Below are positions 1 through 13,618 of a DNA stretch of 64,000 nucleotides, piece after piece. The stretch's first letter is position 1. Every line of letters starts with the position of its first letter. The notes under the pieces were generated by a model. The model did not search any database and was not told the DNA's origin. It was given only the letters and a program-made list of their open reading frames with translations. Location of the stretch: contig OZ026606.1 of NCBI GenBank assembly GCA_964020085.1, positions 4,917,423 to 4,981,422 of the forward strand. Reading direction: 5' to 3'. The translations under genes were made by a program, and so were the position numbers. The stretch comes from Micromussa lordhowensis (Eukaryota; Cnidaria; Anthozoa; Scleractinia; Lobophylliidae).

Positions 1-3000
1 GGCGAAACATGAAGCTTTATCAATGAAAATGTCAACAAAATAAATCCCGTAATAGATTGCATTAATGTCGAGGTGATGGCAGAAACTTCTGACAAATGAG
101 TCAGTTCAATAGAGACGTAGCCGAAAAATATTCACAAGCAGAATCGCACTACTGCTGATTCTTTTACAAAGTTAAAGCATCTGGTTACATTGTGGACTTT
201 TGTGATAAGTCAGATTCTCAAATTACTTTTCCATGAACAGTTTATGACTCAAGCATTGGTGAATGCCCGAAGATGTCCGAAAACCTTGCGGAGGTCTTCC
301 GAACTTCAAACGATTTGCGACGGAAGCCGGAGTATCTCAGAGTATCTCCTTTATGACTCAAAAGCGTCTAAAATACAGTTCAAATAGACCGATACTCTCA
401 CAGAAGAGAAATTGATTGTTTTTTTTTTTTCATGCAATTCACTTTCTCATGATCTACAGTTGCCCATTGCGTGTAATGAGTGAAATTAATCTTATTGCTC
501 CAACGCTCTATTTATATCTCCTGAGCACTTTGAAATATGACAAGGAATGCCGTATTGAGTGCATATACTATACATAAGAAAATTAGCTCGACAGCTAATC
601 CAGTGATAAGGAAAAATACTCAATTTTTAATCTGTTATTGTTACAATGTGTCAGGCAATATTGTTTCGCAAACAAAAAGTATTTTCCAGTTACATGATGT
701 TTAAAATTCTTCAATTACAAACAAATTTACGACACATTACTTTTGGAAAAACCCTTTCAAAGGCATCGTCTGATTTAACAATTTAAGAATTTAAGTATCC
801 CTTGTGGTCAACAGTTATGAACTTGAACTATAATTACAGTTCAATGTGGACCTTGGCAGTCAGTCCTGGAGCTCACATCGGTCCCATGTTGAATTAAATG
901 CCAAATGTTCAAAATAGTTGGCTTTGTCGAGCAGTAGACAAATCACCAAATAACAAACACATTAACCTCATTATAAACTATTCAACAACTGAAGAAAACA
1001 TGAAGAGCGGGTGAAACGCACCACCAGATGTGAAGCATCTGCGCATTGCTTGATGTTTGAAGAAACAAGTGAGGAGAGCAGAGACTGAAAATACCTTTGT
1101 TAACATTTGAAATACATTTCTCTATAAAGAATTCCAGTAAAAAAAATGTTCTCGTGAACATAAAAGCGGAATTATAGAAAGGCATTGGTTTGAATTACTG
1201 AAATACTTATCATTAGTCTGGCGACTCTTTAGAGATCAGACAGAGTTAAAGTTTTAAGATGATCCCTTTGGCTTTGTAAGCACTGCTACCGTGTCTCTTA
1301 TCTTATTCATTCGTGGCCCTGATATACCCTGACTGCTGGATGCTTGTCCACCTTAATTTGTTTTCCATATGCGATGAAAGCAGAAAAGGAAGTCGCAACA
1401 GACTTTCACGTTAATCGGAACTGCTTTTCCACAACTACGAAATCAACTCACAAGTTCTGTGCCAGGAAGTAGATTTACTCGGGGTAATTCTATTTCCAGC
1501 TGTCTAAGGTAAGCGGCGGAATGCATTGATTTATGTTGCTTTGAATTTGACTGATCGATCAGGAATGCCGAATTTCACTTTGCAGCACGAAATACGGGTA
1601 GAATAGAAAATTCTAGAAACTTAACAAATGAACTGTGAGATGGCATAAGCTCATCAAATTGCTTTGTAATTCCAGCGCAAAATCAAAACAAGGCTGCATT
1701 TGGTCGTGCTAATTGCGTGCATGCTCACTAAGCTATTTCTCAAAGCACACTTTTGTGTCTATGCGCTAGCTACTAACAAATCTTTAAACGTTTTTAAACT
1801 TGAGAAAACGATTTAAAGCGATTAGAGGATTAATGACCAGGTGTTTTTATCATAATTCCACTCTGTTTTAACCCGATTGTTCAGCCATGTCGACAGGTTA
1901 CCGTGCCCGGGAAACACATGCAGGCAGAGTTCAAAGAAATCTTTAAAAGAGCATGCACGCATTTGAAGTAACAGTCATTGTAGTGAAAATGACCCGTGTC
2001 TTTATTCACCGTGTACGTTAAACATTAAAATTCAATTAAAAAGGTAAAGTTAGATCTCACTCGCAAACATTTCACTGTAAGTTTATCGATCACACTGGTT
2101 CAAATAAGTGTAAAAGATCCTTAAAAAGAGTCTTTAAAAAAAACCTCTCTCCGTACTATGATTTATAAGGTAACACCTGTTTAGCGTTTGTGTATTTTGT
2201 AGTTAGCATTGTATCATAAATTCAATCCAGTTCTATATGCATACATTACTCAAATTGAAAAACAGTTTCAGCGTCAAGCAGATTCTACTGATTCGGTTCA
2301 CTGAAACATGCTGTGGTTATCCAATCATTTCTTTATGAAATAAGATCATCCCAAACTGCCCTTTGTTATGCAGAAGAATACGTAAGTACGAAAAGTTCTC
2401 TGATATATATAAAAGTATATTATAAACAAGCAAAATAATCGTGTATTCATATATCTGGTTTTGCAAGCGTTTTTAAATAAATAGCATGGAAAGAAAACAA
2501 GTGGGCAGCTTGAATTATTTCTTTGTTGAAAACATTATTCTAAAATTATAAAGACAAATGTGGACGTATGGATCACTTCTCAGTTTTTTATCCCGACTTC
2601 AGTCAAATACTAGAAATCAATTTCAAATTTTAGAACCGTTACATTTTTATTTCATTATAGCTTTGGTCTTGCTAGAAGACTAGTTTTACTTTTCGTAATC
2701 GCCTATTTTCTATTTCCGCGGTACTAGCATTGCGTTTAAGTATTTTATTCACGCCAAAATGTGCCATGGGAAAAGCTGATGAAATCATTTCCATGCCGGG
2801 TGCTGAATTCATCATTATTATTGTCACTCTGACGAGACCAACGTCGTGAGGTGGAAGTTTGGAGTAGGGATGCCGGCTGCTAATTACTTTGTTTGTTTTT
2901 CTTTCCACCAGACGAAGGTGGCGATCAGATCGACGTGTGCATTAAGCCTTCAGCATTCAGGAACAATACATCTTTCTATAAGAATTTCCCACGATAAGTG

Positions 3001-5420
3001 TCGAAATTCAATTTCTCCACAAGTGAAATGACGATTCTGTTATTGTACCCACTTCGTGTACACAATGCAATCAAGGTTCAAACTGGTCGAAGCTATCGGG
3101 GAATGACCAAACCATTACCAATTACTTACAGCATGGTATTTAATTGTCCAACTACTTACAAATGCTGTAATATAAATGTTTTTACACCTGAAGTATAATT
3201 GTCATTATGTATTTGACTCAATTCAAAAAAAGCCGAAAAATATCCGCCGGTTAGTTGCAAATGTAGAGCGGGGGTGGAGTGGGGCGGGCATGTGGATGTA
3301 TTTGTCATCAAATTCAGTTTCCCTATCTCCAAATGATTGTAGGAAAATCGATATACTATTTGACCACCGAGGTTTTCAAAGTGAATGCTTTGAAATGATA
3401 AGAAACGATACATAAGCAACTGCTGGAAACCAAACTCTGATAACCCCTGTGACTTGAGGACGATCAGAGGGATTCGTTCATTCCTTTCCCATTTAGCCAT
3501 TAGCGTTTGAGTCTAGACACGCCATTAGATCCTGAGGCTGTTGTGGTTATCTCTTTTACTGCGGAACAAGGCTTTCATAACCATAACCTGACAACATAGA
3601 AGTTGTCCATCTGTATCTAGAGCTATACGATTCAATTGTAAGAACATTAGTCATGTTCGTTACACTGCAGTTTTGTTTCAGTACAGTTAATAAACTTATT
3701 GCGAAAAACTGGTCACGGAAAAGTTACTGAATGAGAAAAGATCATTTTGCGTCCAGACTTCGTACAATTTGCTATAGGCTTTTGAAAAAGTCTTATTTCT
3801 GGATCAGTGGCTGAGAAAGACTGATCCGACTACGTAAGTCGCATGCGACTCCTAGTACAGTATTTCCTTTTGATTTCGCTGGCCAAACAATATTAACATT
3901 TAAATTCTCCATCCTGTTTTCAGACTAATTCTATAACTCGGCTTGGGAGAATTGTTTAGTTTAAGAAAAGTACAGGGAAATTTCAAATTAATCACTGCTT
4001 AGTGCATAGGTTTCTTAAAAGGAGAGGGGAGACTTTGTGGAGCCGACCTGAGATAAGGTAGGATATTAAGACGCCGTGTTTACAACATTTAACGAGATTT
4101 AAGTAGATTTTGCATGACCAATATAGTTCATGGCTTTTACCGGATGTCCATTCCTCTTTGGTGGAAATTTGCCGTGTCATATCTCGTCTTTAATGGAAAA
4201 TTAAATTTCTGTATATTGCTGTTTCTTCATAACTGATTTAGACATGGATAAAACAATTCATTGTGTCAGCGACTTAAGAACGCAACTGTAAACATGTCAT
4301 AATTAATGTGGCTTAAAAAGAATAGAGCAGACAATTTGACTCCGAGTCATTCTGCCTCGAGGAAACAAAATTAAAATGAATGAACTCAGCATACGAGTAC
4401 GTTTATTTGATTCGATGAAGTTCATATATTTTCGGTAGCGGAACAGTTTACAAAACCTTTTTTTCTTGATAGCAGCGGCAGATGTGTATCTTTATGTTCC
4501 CGAATTCACTCACTGTGTTTTCTATTCCCTCGTGCTTAGCTTTTATCATATATTTCCATATAGCTACCTTTGAAAGGCTTTTTTCAGGCGTGATTTGAGT
4601 GGCAGGAAATGGTACTTGAGCATTTTCGTTCCTAGTAAGTAACTGTAAACTAATCCCTCTTGATTTGGTTTCCCTACATTGAAAAGTAAAAGATCGATGT
4701 GAGATAACATTTGGTCAGCTTTAAATCAGCTTTTTTGGTGAGCACTTGTTCTTTTTTATAAGGTGCTCGCAACTTATTTTAGCTGATCACGTTTGCCTCT
4801 GGATCGCGAAAAAATCAGATGGCAAAATGGCGAAGATTTAATTTCTTAAGGTAGGTGTTTCAAAAAATCCGGTGATTACGAAACGCAAAGTGCTTTTGCT
4901 CTTCGCTCGTTGGCTTTAGTCAAGACTGGCCGTCCATCGCCGGATTTTTCCACTTCAAAAACAGCATTCAAAATGACAGAGCTAGCAAAGGTCTACCAAA
5001 AAACGCCCTTCAAACATCATTATGATTCTTTGGAATTTCTAACATCGTTGACAAAAAGAGATTAGTGGATAGCCATTTATGTTACATAAACCTTTTTCCT
5101 CATAATTAATCTTTTTCCTGTTGCTTTTTGAAGACTAGAAAGGAAATTAAATCGGTAGCAAATCAAAAGCAAGACGCTCTTTTATTTAACTTGGCAATTC
5201 TGAGAGACATATTATACACATCTGAGAAATATTAGCTAAATCTATTTGCGTGCCGCGAGGATTTATATATCCGATAGTTAAGGCAGAGCCAGCCGACTTC
5301 GTCATCAAATATATAATGAGTTTCTTTCGGTACAGGTCTTAATGTGTTTTCCAGTTGTGATAGGATAAAATCCCACATCGTTGAGGAAGATTAGATGGGC
5401 TGGTTGTCTGGGAGGGTTAG
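1..5420. other. intergenic, no gene recognised
   Basis: AT-rich sequence with stops in every frame. The open frames are short (the longest is about 114 codons on the minus strand near 3156-3500) and none resembles a known protein or has convincing paired splice sites. A small 8-bp stem hairpin lies at 3801-3827. Distal regulatory DNA for the downstream APCDD1-like gene could lie here, but nothing in the sequence proves it. Confidence 0.5.
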
Positions 5421-5426
5421 TATAAA
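5421..5426 (+). promoter_or_regulatory. candidate TATA box
   Basis: TATAAA lies in a locally GC-richer stretch, about 30 bases before a plausible start near 5450. An untranslated stretch then runs into a donor-like AAG|GTAAAT at 5551/5552. Its position upstream of the APCDD1-like coding exons on the same strand makes it a candidate for that gene's promoter. A TATA-like hexamer in AT-rich DNA is weak evidence alone. Confidence 0.3.
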
Positions 5427-5449
5427 CTGCCGTCCTGCAACACGGTTCA

Positions 5450-5551
5450 ATCACAACATTACAGTTACTGAGTGGAGTTAACTTCAGGAGGGCTGCAAGA
5501 CTTCTGAAGATTTCAGCGTCCTCTTAGAGCAGGGTAACGCTTTCTACTAAG
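5450..5551 (+). other. candidate 5' untranslated exon
   Basis: The segment sits between the TATA-like box and the donor AAG|GTAAAT. It could splice to the acceptor at 8249/8250, where the tract TTCTTGCTTTCTCTGAACAG is a good 3' splice site 92 bases before the APCDD1-like start codon. The start near 5450 is a guess from TATA spacing. No coding potential is seen. Confidence 0.28.
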
Positions 5552-8249
5552 GTAAATGTGATTAAGTTTTGGTATATTAAGCCATGCCACTTCAGTTAGA
5601 CATGATACTCGGTGGCTTTGCGAAGCTTACTGCAACAAAGGAAATGTATTTCATTGAGTACAATTCGGCTGATAAGTATTATTCGTGTTAAAAACTAATG
5701 ATTCATGTTAAATTACAGGGGCTTTGCTGAAAAGCTTTCTCTTGAATCAATTTCATTCTTCTCCTAACCCTCGTGACTTATAACCTCCAAAAAGATGGAA
5801 CCGTTCACGAAATACGTTCCCGCTAACCTTTTTTACGTGTTTGCTCAAACTAACCAACAAATTGCCCTCGAGTTTTCATAACCTCGACTGTATAACAGAA
5901 TTATTGTCGCAGTCGAAATCATTATTAAAACCATCGTTGTGTTGTAATGACAATCTTTGTTTCATTTGAGTTTGAATCATTTCCAGCAAGATCGCGTTAC
6001 GGTTAACCTCGCATATGCTAGATATGCTCATCTTGCTTTTAAATTCATAAACACATGAGCTTGAATTGACAGATTTTCCATAATTGTTAGATTAGAACTA
6101 AAAATAGCCGTAACTTGAAGACAGAATTTTTAAGGCAGCCGGGCGTGCGACCGTCTAGGGGCGCTGTTTTGCCTGCATAATATGGAAGTTCATTTGAAAC
6201 ATTGCTCGCTATAAAGCTCTCCACAATGCTTCTTGAACAAAAAGCAGATTTTCAGATTTCGAAAGAGGAAAAGGTCAGTGCCATCAAATTTTTACCACCG
6301 GCCAGTTCACTCAATCACCGAAAAGACTGAAATTTGCATATCGTTCTGATTAGTTTTCGATCTTATGACCTTAAATCTTTCACGCGGCGTTTATAAAGCT
6401 GCTCGTTTAAAGAACAAATTGCCCCTTGTGATATCTCTGACAAACACGTCCTAAAACTGAAATATTATCTTTTTGTTGATAGGTTGACTCTTGCCCTTTT
6501 CCGTAAAGTTAGGCAAGGATGCATTTTCTCTGAAAACAAAAGCAAATAAACTTTGTATTTAACTTGTACGCCTAAGGTAAACTTTGGCGAACGCGGTTAG
6601 AAAACCACTTTCTGGTTGGCCTCTCTTAACAAACAAAACACATTGTCTCGAACCCTTAGACATGCAAGGAATCTTGAGTTGGGAAGGTTAACTGTCAAGA
6701 TTCGAGAGTTACTGCGGCGTTCCTTGAATATCACAGTGTTTGCTGGATTATGGCATGACAAGAAATTATAATCTTTTGAAGAATTACTTATATGTCTAGT
6801 GGGATTATTTCAGGAACAATGTTAAGAAGCAAAAACATCAGAAAGTGGAATTTGTTACATGAGATTACTTTTTTCCGAGGTATTTAGATGAAAACTTGAG
6901 CTATTTTTTCACGACAGCAGACATTTCCATCGTGTTTTTCTCTCACTTCATTGTGTATCATCAGCTGGAAAAAAGTGTAAATGTTTTCACTAGACTTGAG
7001 TTTAAAACACAGCAAAATTCTCAAACCACTAAACTAAAGTCAGTAATCAAATGACGGTTAAATTTCAACTACACCAAAATCTACAACCCATAAAACTGAC
7101 CTTGCAGGAATTAACTAATAGGACATCAAGAAAGGAAGCATCAAATATCTATGGTATAAGATCAATGAAGTAGATAAACATTCCTGAAGAACGAGTGAAA
7201 ACCATACCATTTTAGAAAGTGGAATGTGTCGTACTCTGGGGAATTGAAAAGATTTTTGACAAGTAAAGCGTCCTCAAGGAGTAAAAACACGTGCTAAAAG
7301 ACAAGATCTGGACACTGGACATTGATACCTAATATTTAATTTCTCGAGAGGTTGACATGTGAATTCCCCTCCCTAATAAAAGAGAATCATTAAACGCAGA
7401 TCAAAAAAAATTCGTCACATGCCATGGTTTCCTCAACTTGTTTGCTTCATCTGCGGACGGATGTGGCCTGTGACTAAGGTAACCAAGTAATCCACACCAT
7501 TAGTTATGCTGTAATTACTTTTAAATCATTCTTCTTTAGTTTGCATGATTGTCAACGGCAAATATACGTTTGAACAGGGTCGTGAAAACCTTTAAATATT
7601 ATTATGCTCTTTTAATTGACTCATTTTTTACCACTTTGAAAAAGAAACATGCAAAACTTTGAAACAACCCCCAGTCTTCGGTTGTTGCCATTTCTACCTT
7701 TTGACATATTGTTAGTAGTATTTATAACGAGCTAAGGAAACGATTCAAAAGGTACACATCTCTGCGCCATAATCGAAGATCTTGTATATCAATACCTTTT
7801 AAGGTTGTATCCGAATCGGTCAAAAAAAAAGGTTCCTGTGTGAAAGTGAAGAGCTTTTAATAACCACAAACACAAAAAAATCTTCCTTTGTAAACTTGTG
7901 GGATTTAACCATAATTATGAAAAACAACAATGCGGTTTAGTGGAAAAGGATTGCGTTTCATAATAATTATTCGTCTATGAACAATGGAGTGGGAGCTGGG
8001 TGACACAACAGAGTGACCTGGAGGGCATGCATTGAGACATGGACAGGCATCGCTTTGTCACAAAAAGATCACTTCAAGAGATAATTAACTTAGTGGCGAG
8101 CCAATATAGCAGAACTTCACTTCTTGACAAAGTGCATGCTTCATAATAATCTCTATGCGATTTTAAGAATCTTGCGAGCTTTGGCTACCAGCAGGAGACT
8201 TCAATTGACCTCTTAGGATAAAAACGGTATTCTTGCTTTCTCTGAACAG
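5552..8249. other. probable first intron or upstream spacer of the APCDD1-like gene
   Basis: About 2.7 kb without any recognisable coding exon, RNA gene or repeat with clear ends. If the untranslated exon model is right this is intron; otherwise it is 5' flank. Confidence 0.35.
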
Positions 8250-8341
8250 AAGTAACCGTGCAGCCAAGAAGCAAGAGCATCCACTGAGTTTGTGAATTTG
8301 CTGTGAAACTCAAGCCTCGCACAGACATACTTGTAAACGCC

Positions 8342-8393
8342 ATGAATGTAACGAGGTTTCACCTTGCCCTAATTTCCTTTTGGATGTTATTAG
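8342..8393 (+). CDS. APCDD1: APCDD1-like coding exon 1 (signal peptide)
   Basis: ATG at 8342 opens 17 codons plus one base and ends at the donor TTAG|GTAGGC. The residues are a short polar start then a hydrophobic core, as in a secretory signal. The exon probably begins upstream at 8250, after a pyrimidine-rich acceptor. Confidence 0.75.
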
Positions 8394-11300
8394 GTAGGCA
8401 TTTATCGCTCATTATTGAATTTCTAGTTTCAAGTTGACCAACTTTGAAGTTACTGTTCCATGGATCGAAGTAGAGCTGGCCAACAAACTCTACAGTTTTC
8501 TGCAGCTTGTTTGGGCTTTGATAAGGATCTAAACCCTCATCCCGTATTTTATGTTCTATATTTAGTGGTACCAACATGCAAAGCCGGTGAAGGAAGTTGT
8601 CTTCATATCGTGCAGTACATCTATCACAGCCTTGGAATAAGAATTCGTGGTTCCGACACCCCAAATATTGTGGGAAGGTGGACTTCATCGAGGTAGGACA
8701 TTCGTCGATAATTTTAATTCAGTTAAAGTGATTAATTCCTAGGAAAGACTGCAGTGCGTGTTGTAATCCCAGGGATTAATAAACGTTTCAACAACATAAT
8801 CCCCTGATAAGGGGCGGCAATATACTCAGCGAAACGTATTTAAGTTATCCGTAGCTTTCGCTTGTAGCAAACATTCGGAGTTAATTATTGTTTATTAGCG
8901 AGGTGACTCAGAGCGTGAAGGAGGAGGAGATAAGACAAATTAACTCCGCAGACGTAAGTCGTGTTGACTGGTGGCGTTCGTAATTGCTTGGATTTCTACA
9001 ATTGGTCTCTTCACAAAATTCCTGTCATTCTGACAGCAAAATATCTGAGCTTGCTAAAGACAAAACACTGCAGCATTTCACCGCTTATTAAACGGGTGTC
9101 TTTCAACGTTGCTTCTTTTGGGAGTTATCAAGTTAATTGATTAATATGCGTGTAAATGAACATCATATGAAACAGTGACGGTCCGCTAAACGCACTTTAC
9201 ACTCGACGTTGTTTACTGGTGGCCAAATTGCCACTACACTTTCAAGCGCTACTACAATGCTTTCTGTATTTGTCATAATGTCCAATATAGGTACCTTGGA
9301 ATTCCAACAACGAAAACTCTTTTAGTTGAAAGCATGGGCGAGGTCCACTTGACGGTTGTATTTTACAGTGTACATGTATGGTATACAAGTGACAGTGTAA
9401 TGCTAATTTGGTTTCATACTTCAAGGACACGAGGGGTTATTTCCTTTCAAGGTAGATTTTTGGCTCTATCAACCATTGTTTCATCCTTTTAGTATCAAGT
9501 TTATTGTATGAACTGTCGTGTTTCATGATATGAATGTCAGCCAGAGCTTGCTTTGTTCCAAAAGAAATCCAAAATAACACAGATCAAAGGTCAAAACAAA
9601 CTGTCATTTTACATTAGCTTAATGGACTGGCCTTTTTTGACTGCGTTATCACAAAGCTAAGATTTTAGCCCAAGCAATATTAATGAGACAAGAAACAAGA
9701 CGTCTCGCAATTTATTGTATCTCTAAGATCATCATTACACGCACGGACAACTAACGCCAAGGGTTACTGCTTGCAAGAAAACATACTTTCCTTTGTCGAT
9801 TGTCATGATGTAACATGTAGATCGTGAATCTTCTCGCAGTTTTGTTACGTGATGTTGGAATTAAATAGCGCCATTAGGCATCATCGCTATCCTCCAGCCA
9901 TCATTGCAGCTAACTTTGCATTAAACAGGACCCATTTAGGCACGTGACACGCAGGGTTCTGAGCAGTTACTCCACTTTCTGTTGGCCAGGAGCCCGTATC
10001 TCACTTGAAACGTTTTTGTATGTAAAAAAGTCTTCAAGTACATCACGTTCAGTAGTGAAATTTAACTCATTTTCTGTTCACGAACATTGTGCCATTCACC
10101 GCAGACTGTAAATGGCGATTCCAAAATGCAAATGATATCGAGTTGTTTTGGGTTGTTTTTAAGTCCAATAAAAGCTCTTTATGGTAGCAAACGTCGCGTG
10201 AGGGCATTGTGGTGTTATGGTTTAAATAAATATAACAACTTCCCGTAAGAATTCGCCGCTGTTGTTCCAGCTAAACTTTCAAGTAAACTTAAAGATATGT
10301 GCTTTCCTGAGATAACAGTTAGAGACTCCAGATAATACAGCATATACTTAGAAACAGAAAGAAAGCCGGAGAACTTTAATGTGCAAATTGTCTCTACTTA
10401 AGATGAGGTCTTTTGCAATAAAGCTCTTAAGCGCCTTTTGGATATCAAAACCTAAAAACGTGATATTGGTATCCAGTAACCTATTTATAGTTAGGGCCCT
10501 GAAACGTTGGCCAAGCGTTGCATTCTCTAATGAGCAAGAGTGTTTGGCATTGAACTTGGCAAAACAAAGATGATGTTGGATTGAAGGAGGTAAAGGAATG
10601 AAAACATAACTCTCGCTTCATGGTATTTTTGGACCTGCCGTGAAAAAACTGTTCTGTGCGAGATTTTCAACCGTTAAGGAAGAATGTTTTGTTTAAATCA
10701 TTGAATAGGATGAGTTTCAGATTTAATTTAATCGTGTTAATGCCAACCAGAGTAGAGGAACTGATCGTGACACACAATGGTTAAAAGTTACCTGCTAGTA
10801 TTATTTGAAACTCTTCCCACACTAGTGACTGAAATAGGTTACACTGGTGATTGTCAACTAAAACTTCGTCCCTTCATGAGTTATACTGATTGCTTAGTAG
10901 TTCAGTGCGAATAACTGTATCCTGCTTTCGTGATCACAAATAGCGTGCATTGACTTGTTTTCGAAAATCTCGAAGTTATATGTTTCTCAGTTGTGATCAG
11001 GACTCGTCGATGCGAATTAAAAATACGCTAAGAGAGAGGGCGTTATTTTTCGAATAATGAGAAAGAGTTTGATTTGGCAAAGATTCTATTTGGCCACCTC
11101 TACACAGGACAGAGCTTACTATTTTAGTCCACTGCTAATCGTTTAAAGCGTAAAAGCTCCAGCTTAGCCAGTCTCGGTCTTTCAAATGGGTATCGTATTT
11201 TGGATTTGGGACCGACATTTGTTTTGTTTTGGAATTTCCATGTTGATCGTGATAAGCGAACTTGGATCACGTACCTTTCCAAAAAGCTTCAGAAATTGAA

Positions 11301-13618
11301 ACTGAGTAATAGATGCTGCGTCATGTTTTGTAACTGATAGCTTGGGGTATGGTACCTTTCTGTCAGACAGTTGAGCCACCGCGATGTCTCTATAACCCAA
11401 ACATTCTAAACCGGATGATTTGAAAAGACACTTTATGCCCAATTTAGTAACAAAACAAAGAGGAACACTCAAGGACCAAAATTTGAGACTGTTTTCTATG
11501 TTTTCGGGGTTTAGATGATCCACCAGTTTTTTTAATAGAAAAGGCCCACAGTAATCGTCTTGCGGTTAATTATACAAATAAGTTTAAAAAAGTTCCAAAA
11601 AAAATACAGCTAGTGCACGGAATACAGCGGCATCGCGATATAACATAGATCAAGATCTTGACCGCACAGAGTGAGGGATTATTACTGTTCCTCAAGTCCC
11701 CAGACTCAGGTCACCTGCCACCATCCGCCCCTCAAAGTTCTCGGATTCAAATCACCTGCACCGTAATGCTCTAAGTTTCCGATTTTGACTCTCGCATCTG
11801 AAACGTTCTGGTAAACGTCATTATGACAGAAAAATACCGTCTCTAATCTCACTCAATGCTAGTCAACGATAGAGAGTTTCCATGACTGTCTTCCACTCCC
11901 GTAGCGCTAACTAAAAAGTGCGAGATTTCTTGACTTTCTTGGAGAACTACGCCCTCGAGTGTAGATCTTTCAGCTGTAAATAATCAATCCATCAAATCAG
12001 AGGGCAAAATTACTTACTTCTCAGAGGCCGGGACAAAAGATTTTTTTTTATTTGAACCAGCATACACAAGGTTTATTGTCTATGTAGCCTCCATTCAACC
12101 TTGCAATTTAGGAAGGCAGCTAATTTCTAACTTTGGATTCGATTGTTTTTTGATTTCAGTTGTGAGGCTCGACCAGGCCCACAGTTTGTTACAAGGTACA
12201 TCAAAATTCTACGCAATGCGACATGGGAAGGCTATTTCCATCGCTACAATGACTCGCAGTGTTCAGAACCCAAGTTAAGTCTTTACATGAAGGGCTTTTA
12301 CAAGATTTCGGACGAAGCTTTGGAAACCATTGAAGGCAGCAACAAGGCATTCTTTAACTTCACAAAGATAGAACTATATCCACATAACTTCCATGAACAA
12401 GAAACAGCAGTCAATGTGTCAACTAGACATTGTCCAAATACGCTGCGTGTTGTGAGAAGTTCGCGCGCCACTGACGTGTTTGAGGTCGACATCAGAGCAT
12501 TCAGGAAACGCGCTTGTCGGAATGCCTTTGGTTTCTTAGAATCGGAATTTGCAGTATTAAAGCTCGAAACTCGAAAAAAGAAGAGCTCCAAGTTCGACAA
12601 ACTTTACTTTGGTGAGGTCCCTACTATACGAGTGACCCGGAAGTACAAGCCCAAGTCTTACCAGCTCCCTTTGCAACGGTACAACGCTAACTACAACTGT
12701 ACTATCTGCAGGAAGATTCAAGCAGGCACCGGTGCGCGACCTCCAAAGATACCTCAGAAACCACCCCGTCCTGTGGTACTCGATGGACAGTGGGCTAGTA
12801 CCACGTGCGAAGCGAGCCCTGGAGGAAAGTTCTTAACGCGCCACTTCAAATTCATGAAAGATTCATGGCAATGGGAATGCCATTACTACTTTTATTTGGA
12901 CGCTGAGTGCAAGCGCCTTGACTTTGAGCTGACCGGGAAAGGAACATTCACGGGTGGTATTCCTTCTAAACTCGTGGCTGGAGCCTATGACTATGTGTTC
13001 ACCATGAACGAGGCAGCAATCACTCCATTTGACTCCATCACCACGGACATCTTAAACACTGCACTGCCTAATACATGTGGTAAAAGCGGGACTTGGAAAA
13101 CACATGTCAGTCAAGATATCACAATAACCAAAGGCTGTAGACTGTTTGGCATCTCTCTTCCCCATACCGAATATGACCTGCTCAAGATGGACACAAGTCA
13201 ACAAGGTAACAAACTGCTTTACGTGGGACAGCGTGCCAGTGATGGATCAGATCCATCTTCTCCGACAAAAAGACCAACATCTTTTCAAGTACCACTCGTA
13301 GAATGTTCGTCATTCAAGTTTAAATTTGTGCCTCCGACAACTCGCCCGACAACTCGTACGACTACTAAGTTCGGCAACCCGGGTATCATCATTCCCATTG
13401 CAACGAAACCAACTGCCAGGCGAAAGGAGACTACCACCAGAAGGCGAACCGATCGAGAGACTCTCCATAAGACCACGCAAAAGATAAATCAAAATGACGA
13501 CAACACCCAGAGGATAACAGGTGATGTTAGAGCTGCTTATGGAAATGCTGCGACAAGTTGGTCATTATGCAAACTCCTGCTTATACTAAGCATGCTCGCT
13601 ATTTTATGGCGGAACTGA
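8342..13618 (+). CDS. APCDD1: APCDD1-like Wnt signalling inhibitor, three coding exons
   Basis: Membrane-anchored extracellular Wnt antagonist of the APCDD1 family (known in vertebrates to bind Wnt and LRP5). Coding exons are 8342-8393, 8566-8692 and 12160-13618; junction phases match and give 545 residues. Residues 1-24 or so form a signal peptide (MNVTRFHLALISFWMLL then VVPTC). Two APCDDC domains follow, each opening with a G-x-W and a Cys: GRWTSSSCEARPGP at W56 and GQWASTTCEASPGG at W271. The second contains LPHTEYDLLKM and VGQRASDGSDP, family hallmarks. A Thr/Pro/Arg-rich linker (about residues 448-490) leads to a C-terminal hydrophobic segment (LCKLLLILSMLAILW) with almost no cytoplasmic tail, so single-pass or GPI anchoring is possible. 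Length is close to the vertebrate protein. The start is the only Met giving a signal peptide in phase. Neighbours are non-coding. Confidence 0.9.
8566..8692 (+). CDS. APCDD1: APCDD1-like coding exon 2
   Basis: Acceptor ATATTTAG|TG and donor CGAG|GTAGGA. The phase-1 start and phase-2 end both match the neighbouring exons. It encodes the end of the signal peptide, a Cys/His-containing stretch and the first GRW signature of APCDDC domain 1. Confidence 0.85.
8693..12159. other. intron 2 of the APCDD1-like gene
   Basis: A 3.5-kb intron with canonical GT and a strong acceptor (TTTTTTGATTTCAG). No nested gene is visible. Open frames such as 11182-11523 on the minus strand have no recognisable similarity and no splice support. 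Confidence 0.8.
12160..13618 (+). CDS. APCDD1: APCDD1-like coding exon 3 (terminal)
   Basis: A single long exon holds most of domain 1, all of domain 2, the Thr-rich stalk and the anchor. It starts with T completing the Ser codon before CEARPG and ends at TGA 13616-13618. The vertebrate gene splits this region into several exons, so introns differ between lineages. Confidence 0.92.

Noticed and set aside
3156..3500. 114-codon open frame on the minus strand
   Set aside because: No family resemblance and no good start or splice context; consistent with chance.
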